A stretch of 64,000 bases of DNA, taken from the NCBI RefSeq assembly GCF_963666145.1, contig NZ_OY762614.1, positions 3,214,501 to 3,278,500 on the forward strand, given 5' to 3'. The notes beneath the pieces were generated by a model, which saw nothing but the letters and a program-made list of their open reading frames with translations, searched no databases and had not been told where the DNA came from. Shown one piece after another: positions 36,058 through 44,662 of this stretch. Every line of letters starts with the position of its first letter. The stretch's first letter is position 1. The position numbers and the translations under genes were made by a program. Source of the stretch: an uncultured Desulfobacter sp. (GTDB taxonomy: Bacteria; Desulfobacterota; Desulfobacteria; Desulfobacterales; Desulfobacteraceae).

Positions 36058-37410
36058 TTATGCCTTTTTCAGAACCAGAATTTTAAAGCATGCAAAGCTT
36101 GTCACTAACAAAAGAACGGACCGTAAAATTCCCCAGACATTGTCGTAATCCGAATAATCTATGGAGGCCGTTTGTTCGCTGGAAGAACCCCATTTACCGA
36201 TATCAACAGTTTGTACAGAAGAACCGGAACCGGACGGCCCGGCGAAGATGTCAAAAGGAAGGCTGAATAGATCGGATTCTTTTACCGTGGTGATGAACAG
36301 ATCATATCTGTCAGAGTATTTTGTTTTGATTGCCGTTAAGGTGTCTGTTTCGTCCAGGGCGGGGATATTATCTGTGATGGTCGTATCTATGGTTTGGCCG
36401 GAGTCGATTAAATTGTCTCCAACGGCCTGACCTATTTCATCGGCGGTGGGTGTGTTTACGGAAACAACAGCGCCGCCGGATGATGTAGAAGAGGTTTTTC
36501 CGGCTTTATCATTGATCTTGGCAAGGTAATCGTTTGTTATCCCCAGGTATTTTTGAATATTTTCTAAATTTGTATTGGTTGACGCGGTGTTCTTAATGAT
36601 TTTATCCAAACGGCCTGAATCGGCATCATTTGAATCCGGCTGTTCTGACGGGGCTTGCTGGGTTTCCGGTTTTTTTGCTTGTGTCTGATCATCTTCAGCG
36701 TCTCTATAATCTTTGAAGGGATCGGTGGACCCGGGGATAATCGTGCCGTCATCTTGAATCTCAACTGGGCTGTTTTTTTTGGTAATGTTTAAATCATCAA
36801 TGTCTAATTTTTCTAAGGATGCGGCAAGATCTTCGGCGGTTTGATAGGTTACAAGATCCCCGGTAACCGAATCAATTGTATAACCTTCAAAGTCGGTGGG
36901 CATTGTGCCGAACGAATATTGATTGCCTTCACTATCTTGGATAACACCGGCGACGACTTTATTATTTTCATCATAGCAGACAGAAACAATGGCGGCTTTA
37001 TAGGATTCTGATGAATCGGGTTTTAAATCGAAATCATCTGATATGCCATCATTATCTAAATCTTGAATATCGGTATACAAACCAGATTCAATAGATGCAG
37101 GGGGAATATAAACAAAACCAATATATGGACCAGAGGGAGCAGTATCAAGATTTCGATATAAAGAGGCTCCACCCTGGCAATGACTTGCTAATGTGTAAAA
37201 AGAATAACCAGATGGGACTAAATTAGAATAATCTGAGTCACCTGAATAAAATATAATATTTGATACATTAAATGTCTCAACAGCATTATAAATGCCAGAA
37301 GAACAAGCACCAGTGGAAGGATAATATCGAATTGCGTTTGCAGAATAAGCCAAAGAAAACCAAATAAAAGGAATACAAAACCCAATCAAAAAATATAATA
37401 TTTGTTTCAT
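36058..37410 (-). CDS. pIII-like adsorption protein
   Basis: The frame is open to 37533, but the ATG at 37408-37410 has a GAGGAA site and starts a signal peptide (MKQILYFLIGFCIPFIWFSLAYSANA). The 450-residue protein has a Cys-containing N-terminal domain, an Asp-rich calcium-type segment (DLDNDGISDDFD), a long Asp/Gln/Ser/Thr-rich low-complexity middle, and a C-terminal membrane helix (ILRSVLLLVTSFACFKILVL) ending in KKA. This matches pIII organisation: receptor-binding head, flexible linker, membrane anchor. The receptor is unknown; a pilus is usual for the class. Confidence 0.75.
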   Translation of the reverse strand: MKQILYFLIGFCIPFIWFSLAYSANAIRYYPSTGACSSGIYNAVETFNVSNIIFYSGDSDYSNLVPSGYSFYTLASHCQGGASLYRNLDTAPSGPYIGFVYIPPASIESGLYTDIQDLDNDGISDDFDLKPDSSESYKAAIVSVCYDENNKVVAGVIQDSEGNQYSFGTMPTDFEGYTIDSVTGDLVTYQTAEDLAASLEKLDIDDLNITKKNSPVEIQDDGTIIPGSTDPFKDYRDAEDDQTQAKKPETQQAPSEQPDSNDADSGRLDKIIKNTASTNTNLENIQKYLGITNDYLAKINDKAGKTSSTSSGGAVVSVNTPTADEIGQAVGDNLIDSGQTIDTTITDNIPALDETDTLTAIKTKYSDRYDLFITTVKESDLFSLPFDIFAGPSGSGSSVQTVDIGKWGSSSEQTASIDYSDYDNVWGILRSVLLLVTSFACFKILVLKKA

Positions 37411-37532
37411 GTTTCCTCTATATGAGTTGCCCCTGTTCATAAAAGCCCCTGTCCAAATCAGTGCCGTGCCCCTCAATTCATGTTGAAAAACAGGAAAAAG
37501 AGGAGCGGCACATGTATTGCGGGTTGTCCGCA

Positions 37533-37832
37533 TTAGTCGTTTTCCTGTTCCTGCCAGTAAACGCGGCCATTGAATTCCTGAAACGAGATGGAATTGGAAT
37601 AGGGCGTCATTTCCGTTGAATTGTCGAAAATCTCCTTGGAGACTTTTATCTTCAAAACTTTTTCCAGACCTTTGACGGCAACGGCCAGGTGAAACGTTTC
37701 ATCACCGGTTTTCGTGGTTCCGGCGATCTTCTGAATAATCAACCCTTTTATGGTTAAGCCCATGTCTATGTTCGGCATGGGAACGACCTTTTTCTCTTTT
37801 TCGTCTGACATCTTTTCTGCTGGTAAAGCCAT
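37533..37832 (-). CDS. candidate ssDNA-binding protein (pV-like)
   Basis: A 99-residue soluble protein predicted to be mostly beta-strand (MGLTIKGLIIQKIAG, FHLAVAVKGLEKVLKIKV), with a strong AAGGAG site. It lies between Rep and the virion genes, the usual place of the gene V ssDNA-binding protein. No motif proves it; the call rests on size, fold guess and position. Confidence 0.5.
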   Translation of the reverse strand: MALPAEKMSDEKEKKVVPMPNIDMGLTIKGLIIQKIAGTTKTGDETFHLAVAVKGLEKVLKIKVSKEIFDNSTEMTPYSNSISFQEFNGRVYWQEQEND

Positions 37833-37856
37833 TTTTAAAAACTCCTTTGTTGAATG

Positions 37857-39140
37857 TTATCCCGGCACACCGACCGGGTTTAAATTATTGCGGTTAAAAA
37901 CAATCTGTACTTTTTGGAACAGTTCTTCCTCGTAATGATTGAGCCGGAACTGCAACTCTCTCCAGACCCGACTTGACGCCATTGTTGCGATCTGCCTGAA
38001 ATCGTCTACGCTTCTGAGTGATGCGGCACAGGCCGATATAAGGCAGCCGACACCTTGATCGAATAAAGCTTCAACATTGTCATATTGAGCCTTTTCACGT
38101 TTCCTCCAGAGGTTTGGGTTTTCGTTATCGAAAGAGACACGCTGAACAAGTTTCCAGAAAGGGGAGGTAACTGCATCACGGGACTGATGATTGTTGGATC
38201 TGTCAACGTCATGTTCACAGTGTTTGGCCCAAAGTTTCGATGAATACGCCCACAGGCCATTCAGGGATTTTTTAAGGTCTGACAGGGTTTCTATTCGTTC
38301 AAGGTCATCGGTCTTGAATTCTGTTAAGGCTTCACGCCTGTATTGAAACTCAACCCTGACAACCGGTGTTTTTTGATCCCGGGAATTAAGGCCCCATTGC
38401 CGGTTAAAGAAGTCTTCTTTGGCCGTGGCCCGTTTGACTTTTAATTCTGTGCGCTTGTTATATATCCGGCACATCAGGTTGCCTTTGCCGATTGACATCC
38501 CGGAGATGGTGCGGCCTGTAAAGTGGACGCTTGACGACACGGCACGGGTGATCCATTTTTCCATGTGGTGTAACTCCAGCTGGCTGAAATCGACATTCAC
38601 AAAATCAGTGGATAAATCAACACGGGTGACATGGTGTCTTTTGATTGAAATGTCACAGGACTTTAAATATTTGAGGACCTGTTCATAGACTTCAAAGGCC
38701 CCGGGCAGATGGGAGGACATAGAACCGATTTCTATTAAGCAGGTGGGAAAATTGCCATGCACAGAGCGGTTATTGAAATAAACATGGGTGTCGGCCATTG
38801 AGATATGATAGGTGAAAAACCGCCTGCCGGACCGGTGAACGTTCCATTGATTTGAAAAATAGGTGAATGGGATACAATCTTGTTCAAAATCCCTGGCAAC
38901 CGCACGGGCCTTTTCAATTTCTTCCAGGATAATTGAATCCGAAAGATCTGCATAAAGGGATAAATGCAAAGTATCTATGTTTGAATAGACAGAACTTAAA
39001 CTGGCTAATTGGGGGGTACATGTTATAAGGGCCTGTACCCCGTCGCTGAACGCCCCCGCGCTGACGCGCGTGGTCGTTTCAGCGTCGGAAATAAATGCCG
39101 GTTGACATCTTTGTTTATGATCTTTATTTATAGATGACAT
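37857..39140 (-). CDS. phage replication initiation protein (Rep, Gp2-like)
   Basis: A 427-residue protein of the replication-initiation factor family used by inoviruses and rolling-circle plasmids. Key phrases are HHVTRVDLSTDF (metal-type strand) and GNLMCRIYNKRTELK, which resembles the tyrosine nickase site YxK. It would nick the plus-strand origin and start rolling-circle replication. Ribosome site AAGGAA. It heads the minus-strand structural operon. Confidence 0.82.
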   Translation of the reverse strand: MSSINKDHKQRCQPAFISDAETTTRVSAGAFSDGVQALITCTPQLASLSSVYSNIDTLHLSLYADLSDSIILEEIEKARAVARDFEQDCIPFTYFSNQWNVHRSGRRFFTYHISMADTHVYFNNRSVHGNFPTCLIEIGSMSSHLPGAFEVYEQVLKYLKSCDISIKRHHVTRVDLSTDFVNVDFSQLELHHMEKWITRAVSSSVHFTGRTISGMSIGKGNLMCRIYNKRTELKVKRATAKEDFFNRQWGLNSRDQKTPVVRVEFQYRREALTEFKTDDLERIETLSDLKKSLNGLWAYSSKLWAKHCEHDVDRSNNHQSRDAVTSPFWKLVQRVSFDNENPNLWRKREKAQYDNVEALFDQGVGCLISACAASLRSVDDFRQIATMASSRVWRELQFRLNHYEEELFQKVQIVFNRNNLNPVGVPG

Positions 39141-39220
39141 GTAAAATTCCTTTGGCGAGGTTTTTACTGTTATTTAAAGGTCGGAAGTTGCACCTTCCGG
39201 CCTTTTCAATTCTCTGTTAT

Positions 39221-39493
39221 TTAATTTACCCTTATGGCATAAACTTGAACCGGATCAGAACCGAACTCAGGGTGAGTTATTTCCAACTGGCCCCAACCCC
39301 GGTATGGTCTCTCAATGATACGGGTAACGTCATCTTTTTTGGGATAGCCAAGTTTGATTAAAATTTTATCATATTGTTTATCCACAAGACGTTTAGCCCA
39401 ATAACGAGTAACCAGGCGGTATTCAAACTTCTTTTTACCGGCCTTGATTTCTTCCCAATATTTTTTCTTAAGATTAAGATGTAAGATTTTCAT
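39221..39493 (-). CDS. ASCH-domain protein
   Basis: A 90-residue protein from the ATG at 39491-39493 (frame open to 39559). It has the ASCH fold pattern: MKILHLNLKKKYWEEIKAGKKKFEYRLVTRYW and a later strand ILIKLGYP. ASCH proteins bind RNA or hydrolyse modified nucleosides such as N4-acetylcytidine (YqfB). It overlaps by 20 bases the next ASCH-like gene, suggesting coupling. Confidence 0.7.
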   Translation of the reverse strand: MKILHLNLKKKYWEEIKAGKKKFEYRLVTRYWAKRLVDKQYDKILIKLGYPKKDDVTRIIERPYRGWGQLEITHPEFGSDPVQVYAIRVN

Positions 39494-39836
39494 TTCCGTT
39501 AAATTGCCTTTTTTTATTAAGGAGATAGAAACAAGAAGCTGCCATAGTTTTACATGCACTGCTCAAAGAAACAAAAATCCAACCTTCAGAAACACCTTGC
39601 TCGAAACCTTTTCGAATGTCGGAAATTTTTCGCTGGACGCATACTTTATTGGGATCTTGAAATGTTAAAATATCACCGATTTTATAATCTCGATCATCTT
39701 TTAAAAAAGCCCAATCCCGCTGGACCAAAATTTCCTGAACATATTCCGGATCAACCTTCAATAAATGAATTTTGAATCGGGATTGACTATATGTCATACC
39801 ATCACCTGGTTTACCTATCTTCATTTGAATGACCAT
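39474..39836 (-). CDS. DUF3850/ASCH-like protein
   Basis: A 120-residue protein whose middle matches the DUF3850 (ASCH-related) pattern: HLLKVDPEYVQEILVQRDW, then DRDYKIGDILTFQD, and GVSEGWIFVSLS. Its tail beyond residue 95 is polar and overlaps the following ASCH gene. The start overlaps the stop of the methyltransferase-like gene by one base (TAATG). The three genes are therefore probably one translational unit. Confidence 0.7.
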   Translation of the reverse strand: MVIQMKIGKPGDGMTYSQSRFKIHLLKVDPEYVQEILVQRDWAFLKDDRDYKIGDILTFQDPNKVCVQRKISDIRKGFEQGVSEGWIFVSLSSACKTMAASCFYLLNKKRQFNGNENLTS

Positions 39837-40474
39837 TATGCAAATAATTTCCCCTGCAACGGCCGGCGTTCAGGAACTACCGGGAACACATATTCGCCGG
39901 CGCTGTCCCACTGATCTGCCATCGCATCAGCAATTACCTGGTAAGTAAGGCTTCGAATTTTGGCGTCTTTAATCCTGGCATGGGTCGGGGAATGGCGCTT
40001 GCCGTCTGCTGTATTTATCCAAAGCGGCTTCACTGGTTTTGTTGGAAGCAGTAAAGGCAGGTTTTTAAGCCAAAGGCCGGTTTTCTTAGATTCCGGATAA
40101 CCGAATTCATAAGGCTGGATATATTGATCCGGTTGTCGAATATGGGTGGAAATAACGCCCTGGGGATTCTCAATGCAAATTCTTTCTATATCGGCATTAA
40201 GAAGGGCATGGACAAAAAGTATTGCGTCCAGGCGTTTTTTCCATCTTTTCGGATTATTCAAAAAAGATCTGTTGCCGGACACGGCAAGATAAGTGCACGG
40301 CGGGTGAGCGATCATCATATCCCAACCATCATTGATCACGTCAAAGACATCGCCCTGGTAATGCGGGCCTGGGGTTTCTGAGGGTAGAAGGTCACAAGAC
40401 ATGGCGTCATGGCCTTTTTTTAAAAATGCGTCCCGGACCCGTCCGGAGTATTCACATGCGATTAAAATCTTCAT
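39836..40474 (-). CDS. methyltransferase-like phage protein
   Basis: A 212-residue protein of a family common in phages and usually listed as DNA cytosine methyltransferase-like. It starts MKILIACEYSGRVRDAFLKKGHD (SAM-binding type strand and loop), has the Pro-Cys loop AHPPCTYLAVSG and the IENPQG strand comparable to the ENV motif. The target-recognition region is short, so activity is not certain. Ribosome site GGAG. No restriction partner is near, so self-protection or regulation of phage DNA is more likely than a restriction system. Confidence 0.65.
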   Translation of the reverse strand: MKILIACEYSGRVRDAFLKKGHDAMSCDLLPSETPGPHYQGDVFDVINDGWDMMIAHPPCTYLAVSGNRSFLNNPKRWKKRLDAILFVHALLNADIERICIENPQGVISTHIRQPDQYIQPYEFGYPESKKTGLWLKNLPLLLPTKPVKPLWINTADGKRHSPTHARIKDAKIRSLTYQVIADAMADQWDSAGEYVFPVVPERRPLQGKLFA

Positions 40475-40492
40475 ACGGATAGCTCCAATAAT

Positions 40493-40921
40493 CTAATAGT
40501 CCCAAGGGTCATCTGATGAATCAGAGTCATCAAACCAGGAATCCACATAGTCATCTAAATATTCGTCGGCTGATTCATCTTCTTCCCGGCAACGTTCTCT
40601 TTCGTATTCTGCCCATGGACGATCTTCAAAATTGGGAAGCTCATTGTCGTTGTAATCGGAATGCGGGAAATCACTGAAGTCTTCATTGGACCTATTTTCC
40701 AGGAGATTGCGGATCTCTTCGTCTGCAAGCCGCTGATTTTCATCTGTATCGGCAAGCCGTGATTCAAGCCGCCTTATCTCTGCTTCCTTTTCATCCTGAT
40801 GGTAAGCGCGGCAATCTGAACAAAGGTCATGGTCAAGGCCGATTTCAAACGATGACATTTGTTTTCCACATTCCGAGCAATGCTGAATATCGTCTTTATA
40901 TTTCCAATGAAAAGAGACCAT
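40493..40921 (-). CDS. zinc-ribbon protein with acidic tail, unknown
   Basis: A 142-residue protein with an N-terminal zinc ribbon (CSECGKQM...LCSDCRAY), a short coiled coil (EAEIRRLESRLADTDEN) and a highly acidic C-terminus ending DDSDSSDDPWDY. The acidic tail may mimic DNA. It is the first gene of the minus-strand early cluster, with an AAAGGATG site. A transcriptional or anti-host role is possible, not shown. Confidence 0.6.
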   Translation of the reverse strand: MVSFHWKYKDDIQHCSECGKQMSSFEIGLDHDLCSDCRAYHQDEKEAEIRRLESRLADTDENQRLADEEIRNLLENRSNEDFSDFPHSDYNDNELPNFEDRPWAEYERERCREEDESADEYLDDYVDSWFDDSDSSDDPWDY

Positions 40922-40956
40922 TTTTTAATTCATCCTTTGCATTGTAAGAAAAGAAA

Positions 40957-40995
40957 ACCCCCTGGCGGTGCTGCCAACACCATATGCCAGGGGGT
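40957..40995. promoter_or_regulatory. strong nested hairpin in the divergent gap (ori or packaging candidate)
   Basis: Perfect 10-bp arms ACCCCCTGGC (40957-40966) and GCCAGGGGGT (40986-40995) enclose a second partial stem GGTGCTG/CAACACC. It lies between divergent genes with no T-run, so a terminator is not expected. Filamentous phages keep their origins and packaging hairpins in such gaps. Confidence 0.5.
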
Positions 40996-41133
40996 GAGAT
41001 GTCTCGGGAAAACGCATGCCCGTGCAAAAACCAAGACACCTGTGGGGGAATTGTTTTGATGTGGAATATGAAAAGTGGTACGCTGACAACTTGGGCATGT
41101 GTTTGTCCTTTTGGAAAAGTCTAACAATACTTT

Positions 41134-41190
41134 TGTGTAAAAATACAAATACAAGAGAGTTGTGTCAAGAATTAAATTGTAAAATTACAA
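41134..41190. promoter_or_regulatory. two operator-like palindromes upstream of the repressor gene
   Basis: TGTAAAAATACA (41136-41147) and TGTAAAATTACA (41178-41189) fit TGTA-N4-TACA. They lie 52 and 10 bases before the repressor start and are 42 bases apart, four helical turns. A third, exact copy of the first (17 bases) is inside the gene at 41401-41417. Confidence 0.65.
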
Positions 41191-41198
41191 CTTTTAAC

Positions 41199-41690
41199 AT
41201 GAATCCGTCTGACAGACTTAAAAAAATCCGTAAAAAATTAAATCTAACACAAGAGCTGTTTGGAAAATCAATTGGTTTAAATAGAGACAAAATAATGAGT
41301 CTCGAATCAGAAAAAGTTAAGTTGTCGGAGCTTCATGCAATTGCAATTGAATATATTTACAACATTAATAGGGATTGGCTACTGAACGGAATTGATCCCA
41401 TGTGTAAAAATACAAATGGGGATTTAATATCTACTCAGAAACAAAATATCAATTCACCCGACGAATCAAACGATAAAAAACATAATTTCAAAACTACGAA
41501 TAAGGGAAAAGACGCAATAAATGCACTTTTGGAAATCGAAAAAATAGATGAACAAACCTTTCGTAGGACAGTCGCTGATTTAGAGTTCATTGCAGACAAA
41601 TTAAAAGAAGGGGCTACCCCAGGCCCATTAATTGCGGCTACAGAGAATAAAATCTTGGGGGAACTTACCAAAGAAAAAGACAATATCTAA
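41199..41690 (+). CDS. CI-like repressor (XRE family)
   Basis: A 163-residue protein from the ATG at 41199 (frame open to 41016). The N-terminal HTH is SDRLKKIRKKLNLTQELFGKSIGLNRDKIMSLESE, followed by INRDWLLNGIDPM, a phrase typical of phage CI-type repressors. The C-terminal half is Lys/Glu-rich, without a visible peptidase dyad of the LexA type. It is divergent from the early phage genes, with palindromic sites in the gap, so it probably maintains lysogeny and autoregulates. The absence of a self-cleavage domain suggests induction by another route. Confidence 0.8.
   Translation: MNPSDRLKKIRKKLNLTQELFGKSIGLNRDKIMSLESEKVKLSELHAIAIEYIYNINRDWLLNGIDPMCKNTNGDLISTQKQNINSPDESNDKKHNFKTTNKGKDAINALLEIEKIDEQTFRRTVADLEFIADKLKEGATPGPLIAATENKILGELTKEKDNI
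41401..41417. promoter_or_regulatory. intragenic copy of the repressor operator
   Basis: TGTGTAAAAATACAAAT is identical to 41134-41150 in the promoter. It falls within the repressor coding sequence (about codons 68-73), which would allow looping or roadblock control. Confidence 0.55.
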
Positions 41691-41815
41691 TAATCGACAA
41701 CATTCTAATACTTTTGGGGGATGATTATGGTTGAGTTATTAAAAAGCAGCTTTTCTGGAGATGAAAGGCATTATACATAAAAAAGATTCAAAAAATCATA
41801 ATCTGAAAATCTGAA

Positions 41816-42135
41816 TGCCCCTGGCGCCTGTGGGCGATAACCTTGGTCTGTTATGGAAACGCTTTACATTTTGAGTTTACAAGGAGGAGGTGAGGGTAGC
41901 AACACATGGAGATGGAAAGAAGCCGATACCCAGCTGGCTTCGATAGGCGCACGTGAACGCAACACTTCGGGAGGATTCCGGGAGCTGAGCTGGAATAAAA
42001 CGGTTTATCGATACGGGGCTGTTTATACCCGGATTCCCAACGTTACCATACGCAGGGGAGGGATTCCGGCTCAAGCATGCTGACAGTGCACGCATAAACT
42101 CTTACGCCCCACGACATTCCCAACGCCCTCGCGGC
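41816..42135. other. GC-richer, structured segment without a convincing gene
   Basis: The segment is clearly richer in G+C than the flanks and is full of short stems: GGGTA...TACCC enclosing GAAGCC/GGCTTC (about 41893-41942), CTTCGGG-AGGATTC-CGGGAG (about 41964-41985). An ORF of 76 codons from 41853 has no homology I know and no good start. The texture resembles a structured RNA or a group II intron domain I fragment, but I cannot identify it and no reverse transcriptase is near. Low certainty. Confidence 0.35.
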
Positions 42136-42281
42136 CAAGGCCCATGACCGAAGCGGCTTCGACCATCAAAAAATACATTTAATGTTCTATAAAATTTAAT
42201 CTTGCGTTTCCCTGCCGGGGATGTTTAATCTCCAAATAAGTTGATTCTAATCATTATCTAAATTCCAAAAAAGCAGGGCAT

Positions 42282-42521
42282 ATGCACATCAAGTTAAATG
42301 ATTTCAAAACAGGCTGGTACTCTTTGGAAATGGGACTCAGTGAAAAAGACATAGATGAACTTATAAATTCTCTCATTGAGTTAAAGAGGAGGAAAAGCCA
42401 CCTTCAAATAGTATGCTCAGATAAAACTCCTGCTCTTGAAAATCTTGAGATCTATTGGGCAGAGGATTCTGAAAAAACAAATTCTATTTTTGCGGGTTTC
42501 CCGATTGAACCGACGAAATAA
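42282..42521 (+). CDS. small conserved hypothetical protein
   Basis: A 79-residue protein beginning MHIKLNDFKTGWYSLEMGLSEKDIDELI, an opening that I have seen in small proteins of unknown function in many Proteobacteria. It is predicted alpha/beta. A hairpin follows at about 42549-42568. It stands alone in the element cargo. Confidence 0.6.
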   Translation: MHIKLNDFKTGWYSLEMGLSEKDIDELINSLIELKRRKSHLQIVCSDKTPALENLEIYWAEDSEKTNSIFAGFPIEPTK

Positions 42522-42710
42522 ACTATACATTTAATACATTAAAAAGCTCCCTGGATCTGCCAGGAGTTAGCCGCCTGTTTTAATTCAAGACTTTGTTCTA
42601 TTAAATTGATTGAAAGACTTATTAAAAAATCAGGAGTTTGATGTATTCTCATAAAATAGGATGCCGGGTGTTGTAGGAGCGCTCTTCAATAATGTGGGGT
42701 CCTATACCGA

Positions 42711-43091
42711 TTAGCCGAATTTTTTAGCTATAAGCCCTACCAAAATAAAAGTTAATATTGGAGTTGCAAAAAAAAATGGAGGAAATATTTGTTTAATATC
42801 ACTCCAAGCCCATATTTCAAGGAAGATAGATCCGATAATTCCTACAATTAAGCAAAAAATTAAAAATGTTCCATTCCGTAGAATAGAATCCATGTTTCTA
42901 AACTTACGAGAAAATATATAGGAAGAAATAAGGCCAATCCACCAAGCTATATCAGCAAAAAAATATGCAATGTAGTGTTGAGGATATTCAAACATACTCG
43001 ATAATGCATTAAGTGTTATGAAAATCATCCAAACAACAGGCGTTATTGATATTAAAATGGCGATTATTGTTATTATTAATGTCAATTTCAT
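42711..43091 (-). CDS. four-helix membrane protein, unknown
   Basis: A 126-residue protein with four hydrophobic segments (for example LTLIITIIAILISITPVVWMI and LIFCLIVGIIGSIFLEIWAW). No family recognised. AT-rich like its surroundings. It lies downstream of the broken ATPase gene and its small partner on the same strand and may belong to the same cargo block. Confidence 0.5.
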   Translation of the reverse strand: MKLTLIITIIAILISITPVVWMIFITLNALSSMFEYPQHYIAYFFADIAWWIGLISSYIFSRKFRNMDSILRNGTFLIFCLIVGIIGSIFLEIWAWSDIKQIFPPFFFATPILTFILVGLIAKKFG

Positions 43092-43195
43092 TTGATATCT
43101 GGGTAACCATTGATTAATCAGGTTAATTTGCCTTGATATTTGGAATTTAGACTACTTTCAGAATATTTATAATTAAAGATCAATTTAATTGGAGA

Positions 43196-43390
43196 TTAAC
43201 CACCCCGGACAAAGAAACGCAAGAATAAATTTAATATATTATTATCCTCCCTCAATAGAATAAAGAAGGGTACAAGATGTTGTGCCCAGCACCGCTCCAC
43301 GAAAAGCGAGCTTAAATAGACATAAGTGTCGCTTTCCCAAGAGTTGATCATAGAAGGAATAAGCGCAGCTTTTAAATTGTCCATCTTCAT
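43196..43390 (-). CDS. 64-residue ORF coupled to the ATPase, possibly truncated
   Basis: The ATG at 43388-43390 lies three bases after the ATPase stop codon, so it is translationally coupled. The opening MKMDNLKAALIPSMINSWESDTYVYL looks like a genuine N-terminus, but the last 30 residues (REDNNILNLFLRFFVRGG) look unstructured and the frame ends early. It may be the front of a larger second gene, cut by a frameshift or deletion. Function unknown. Confidence 0.45.
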   Translation of the reverse strand: MKMDNLKAALIPSMINSWESDTYVYLSSLFVERCWAQHLVPFFILLREDNNILNLFLRFFVRGG

Positions 43391-44380
43391 TTGCTATGAC
43401 TCAACAGGTACCATATTAAGGCCATTGACTTCAGTGTAAAGGTTAATAAGATGCTCAATTGTTAGGTCAAGAATCGGCTCATACATGAAAGAATTCAGGT
43501 GTATGTTTGAGCTGACTGTGATGCTTATTTTTTCCAATATACGCATCACGCCTGCAGATGGTGCGAACCTATCGTATTCAGAGACAAGATTGCCAAACTG
43601 TTTCTTGCCTTCATACCAATAGCTTGCATCGTTTTTTAGCTTGCGAAGTTCGTTAGTCAAAAAAATTTCAGCTTTCATACGTATTGCAATCGACATTAAA
43701 ACTTTATCTTCCAGATTCAAACCGTTATGCGTGGGTTGCGAACAGATTTCATCCGCCTTCTCGAAAAGCAGACACTTCATTTGTTGCGGATTGCTGATGT
43801 CATAACTTGTGCCGAAAAGTCGGTTGTAAATTTCAAAATAATTCCCGACAGTGATTCCGTCTGTGTCGTTCTTCCAGTGAAGCAAGCTTGTTAGATTCAA
43901 GTAATCAGGATCATTTTTTCCCTTTGTATATTCAATCAGATTCCGAGTAAACGGAATTGTAGCGCAGAGAATACAGTCGTCTGTTCCTACTTTATTTTTC
44001 CATTTGCCGATGAAGTAATTTTTGACGCCATCTGCCTTTTCGAGAGTGATTTTGTCCTCACTCTTGTTGGCCATTAGGCATCTTTTATAAGGGACAAAAT
44101 CGATGTTTAACGTTCTGAAAAAGTCGAAGTTATGAGTCAAAATGATTTGGTGAAAAATTTCGGTATTGCTGAGATCCCTCAAATACTGAACGATGGCGTG
44201 TTTATTTTTGTAATCGAAAGAATCAGCAACATCATCAATGATGAAAAGCGTTTCTTGATTGGCCAGCTTTCTGGCTTCGACCTCAAAAATATAATTGAGG
44301 AGATAGTATAGTGGACCCCGAAAACTGGACAAGATGTTAAGATAAAATATAACAGTCCAGAAACCAGAAAGGGATTCATT

Positions 44381-44662
44381 TTGAAACGGAAAAACTACAG
44401 TAAAGAATTAAAAAGTAAGGTCGCATTGGCAGCCATAAAAGGGAATCAAACTGTCAATGAGATTGCCTCTGAGTTCGGTATTCATACAAGCCTTGTAAAT
44501 AGATGGAAAAAGGAAGCAATAGAAGCCCTTCCATTGGTATTTGGCAATAGCCAGGCAAAACAAACCAAAGAAACAGAGATTGAACGGGACCGTTTATATC
44601 AAAAGGTCGGCCAACTCCAGGTAGAACTGGATTGGCTAAAAAAAAACAGCGGGCACCTCTGA
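44381..44662 (+). CDS. IS3 transposase OrfA
   Basis: A 93-residue OrfA with the HTH NYSKELKSKVALAAIKGNQTV...SEFGIHTSLVNRWKKEA and a C-terminal leucine-zipper-like helix. OrfB follows in the -1 frame, and a run of nine A (44638-44646) inside the overlap is a suitable slippery site for programmed -1 frameshifting to make OrfAB. Confidence 0.9.
   Translation: MKRKNYSKELKSKVALAAIKGNQTVNEIASEFGIHTSLVNRWKKEAIEALPLVFGNSQAKQTKETEIERDRLYQKVGQLQVELDWLKKNSGHL

Noticed and set aside
41853..42083. 76-codon open frame in the structured segment
   Set aside because: Sequence is not protein-like, no clear start signal, and the segment looks like structured RNA or DNA.
41816..42135. Retron or diversity-generating retroelement
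   Set aside because: No reverse transcriptase gene and no template/variable repeat pair near the structured segment.
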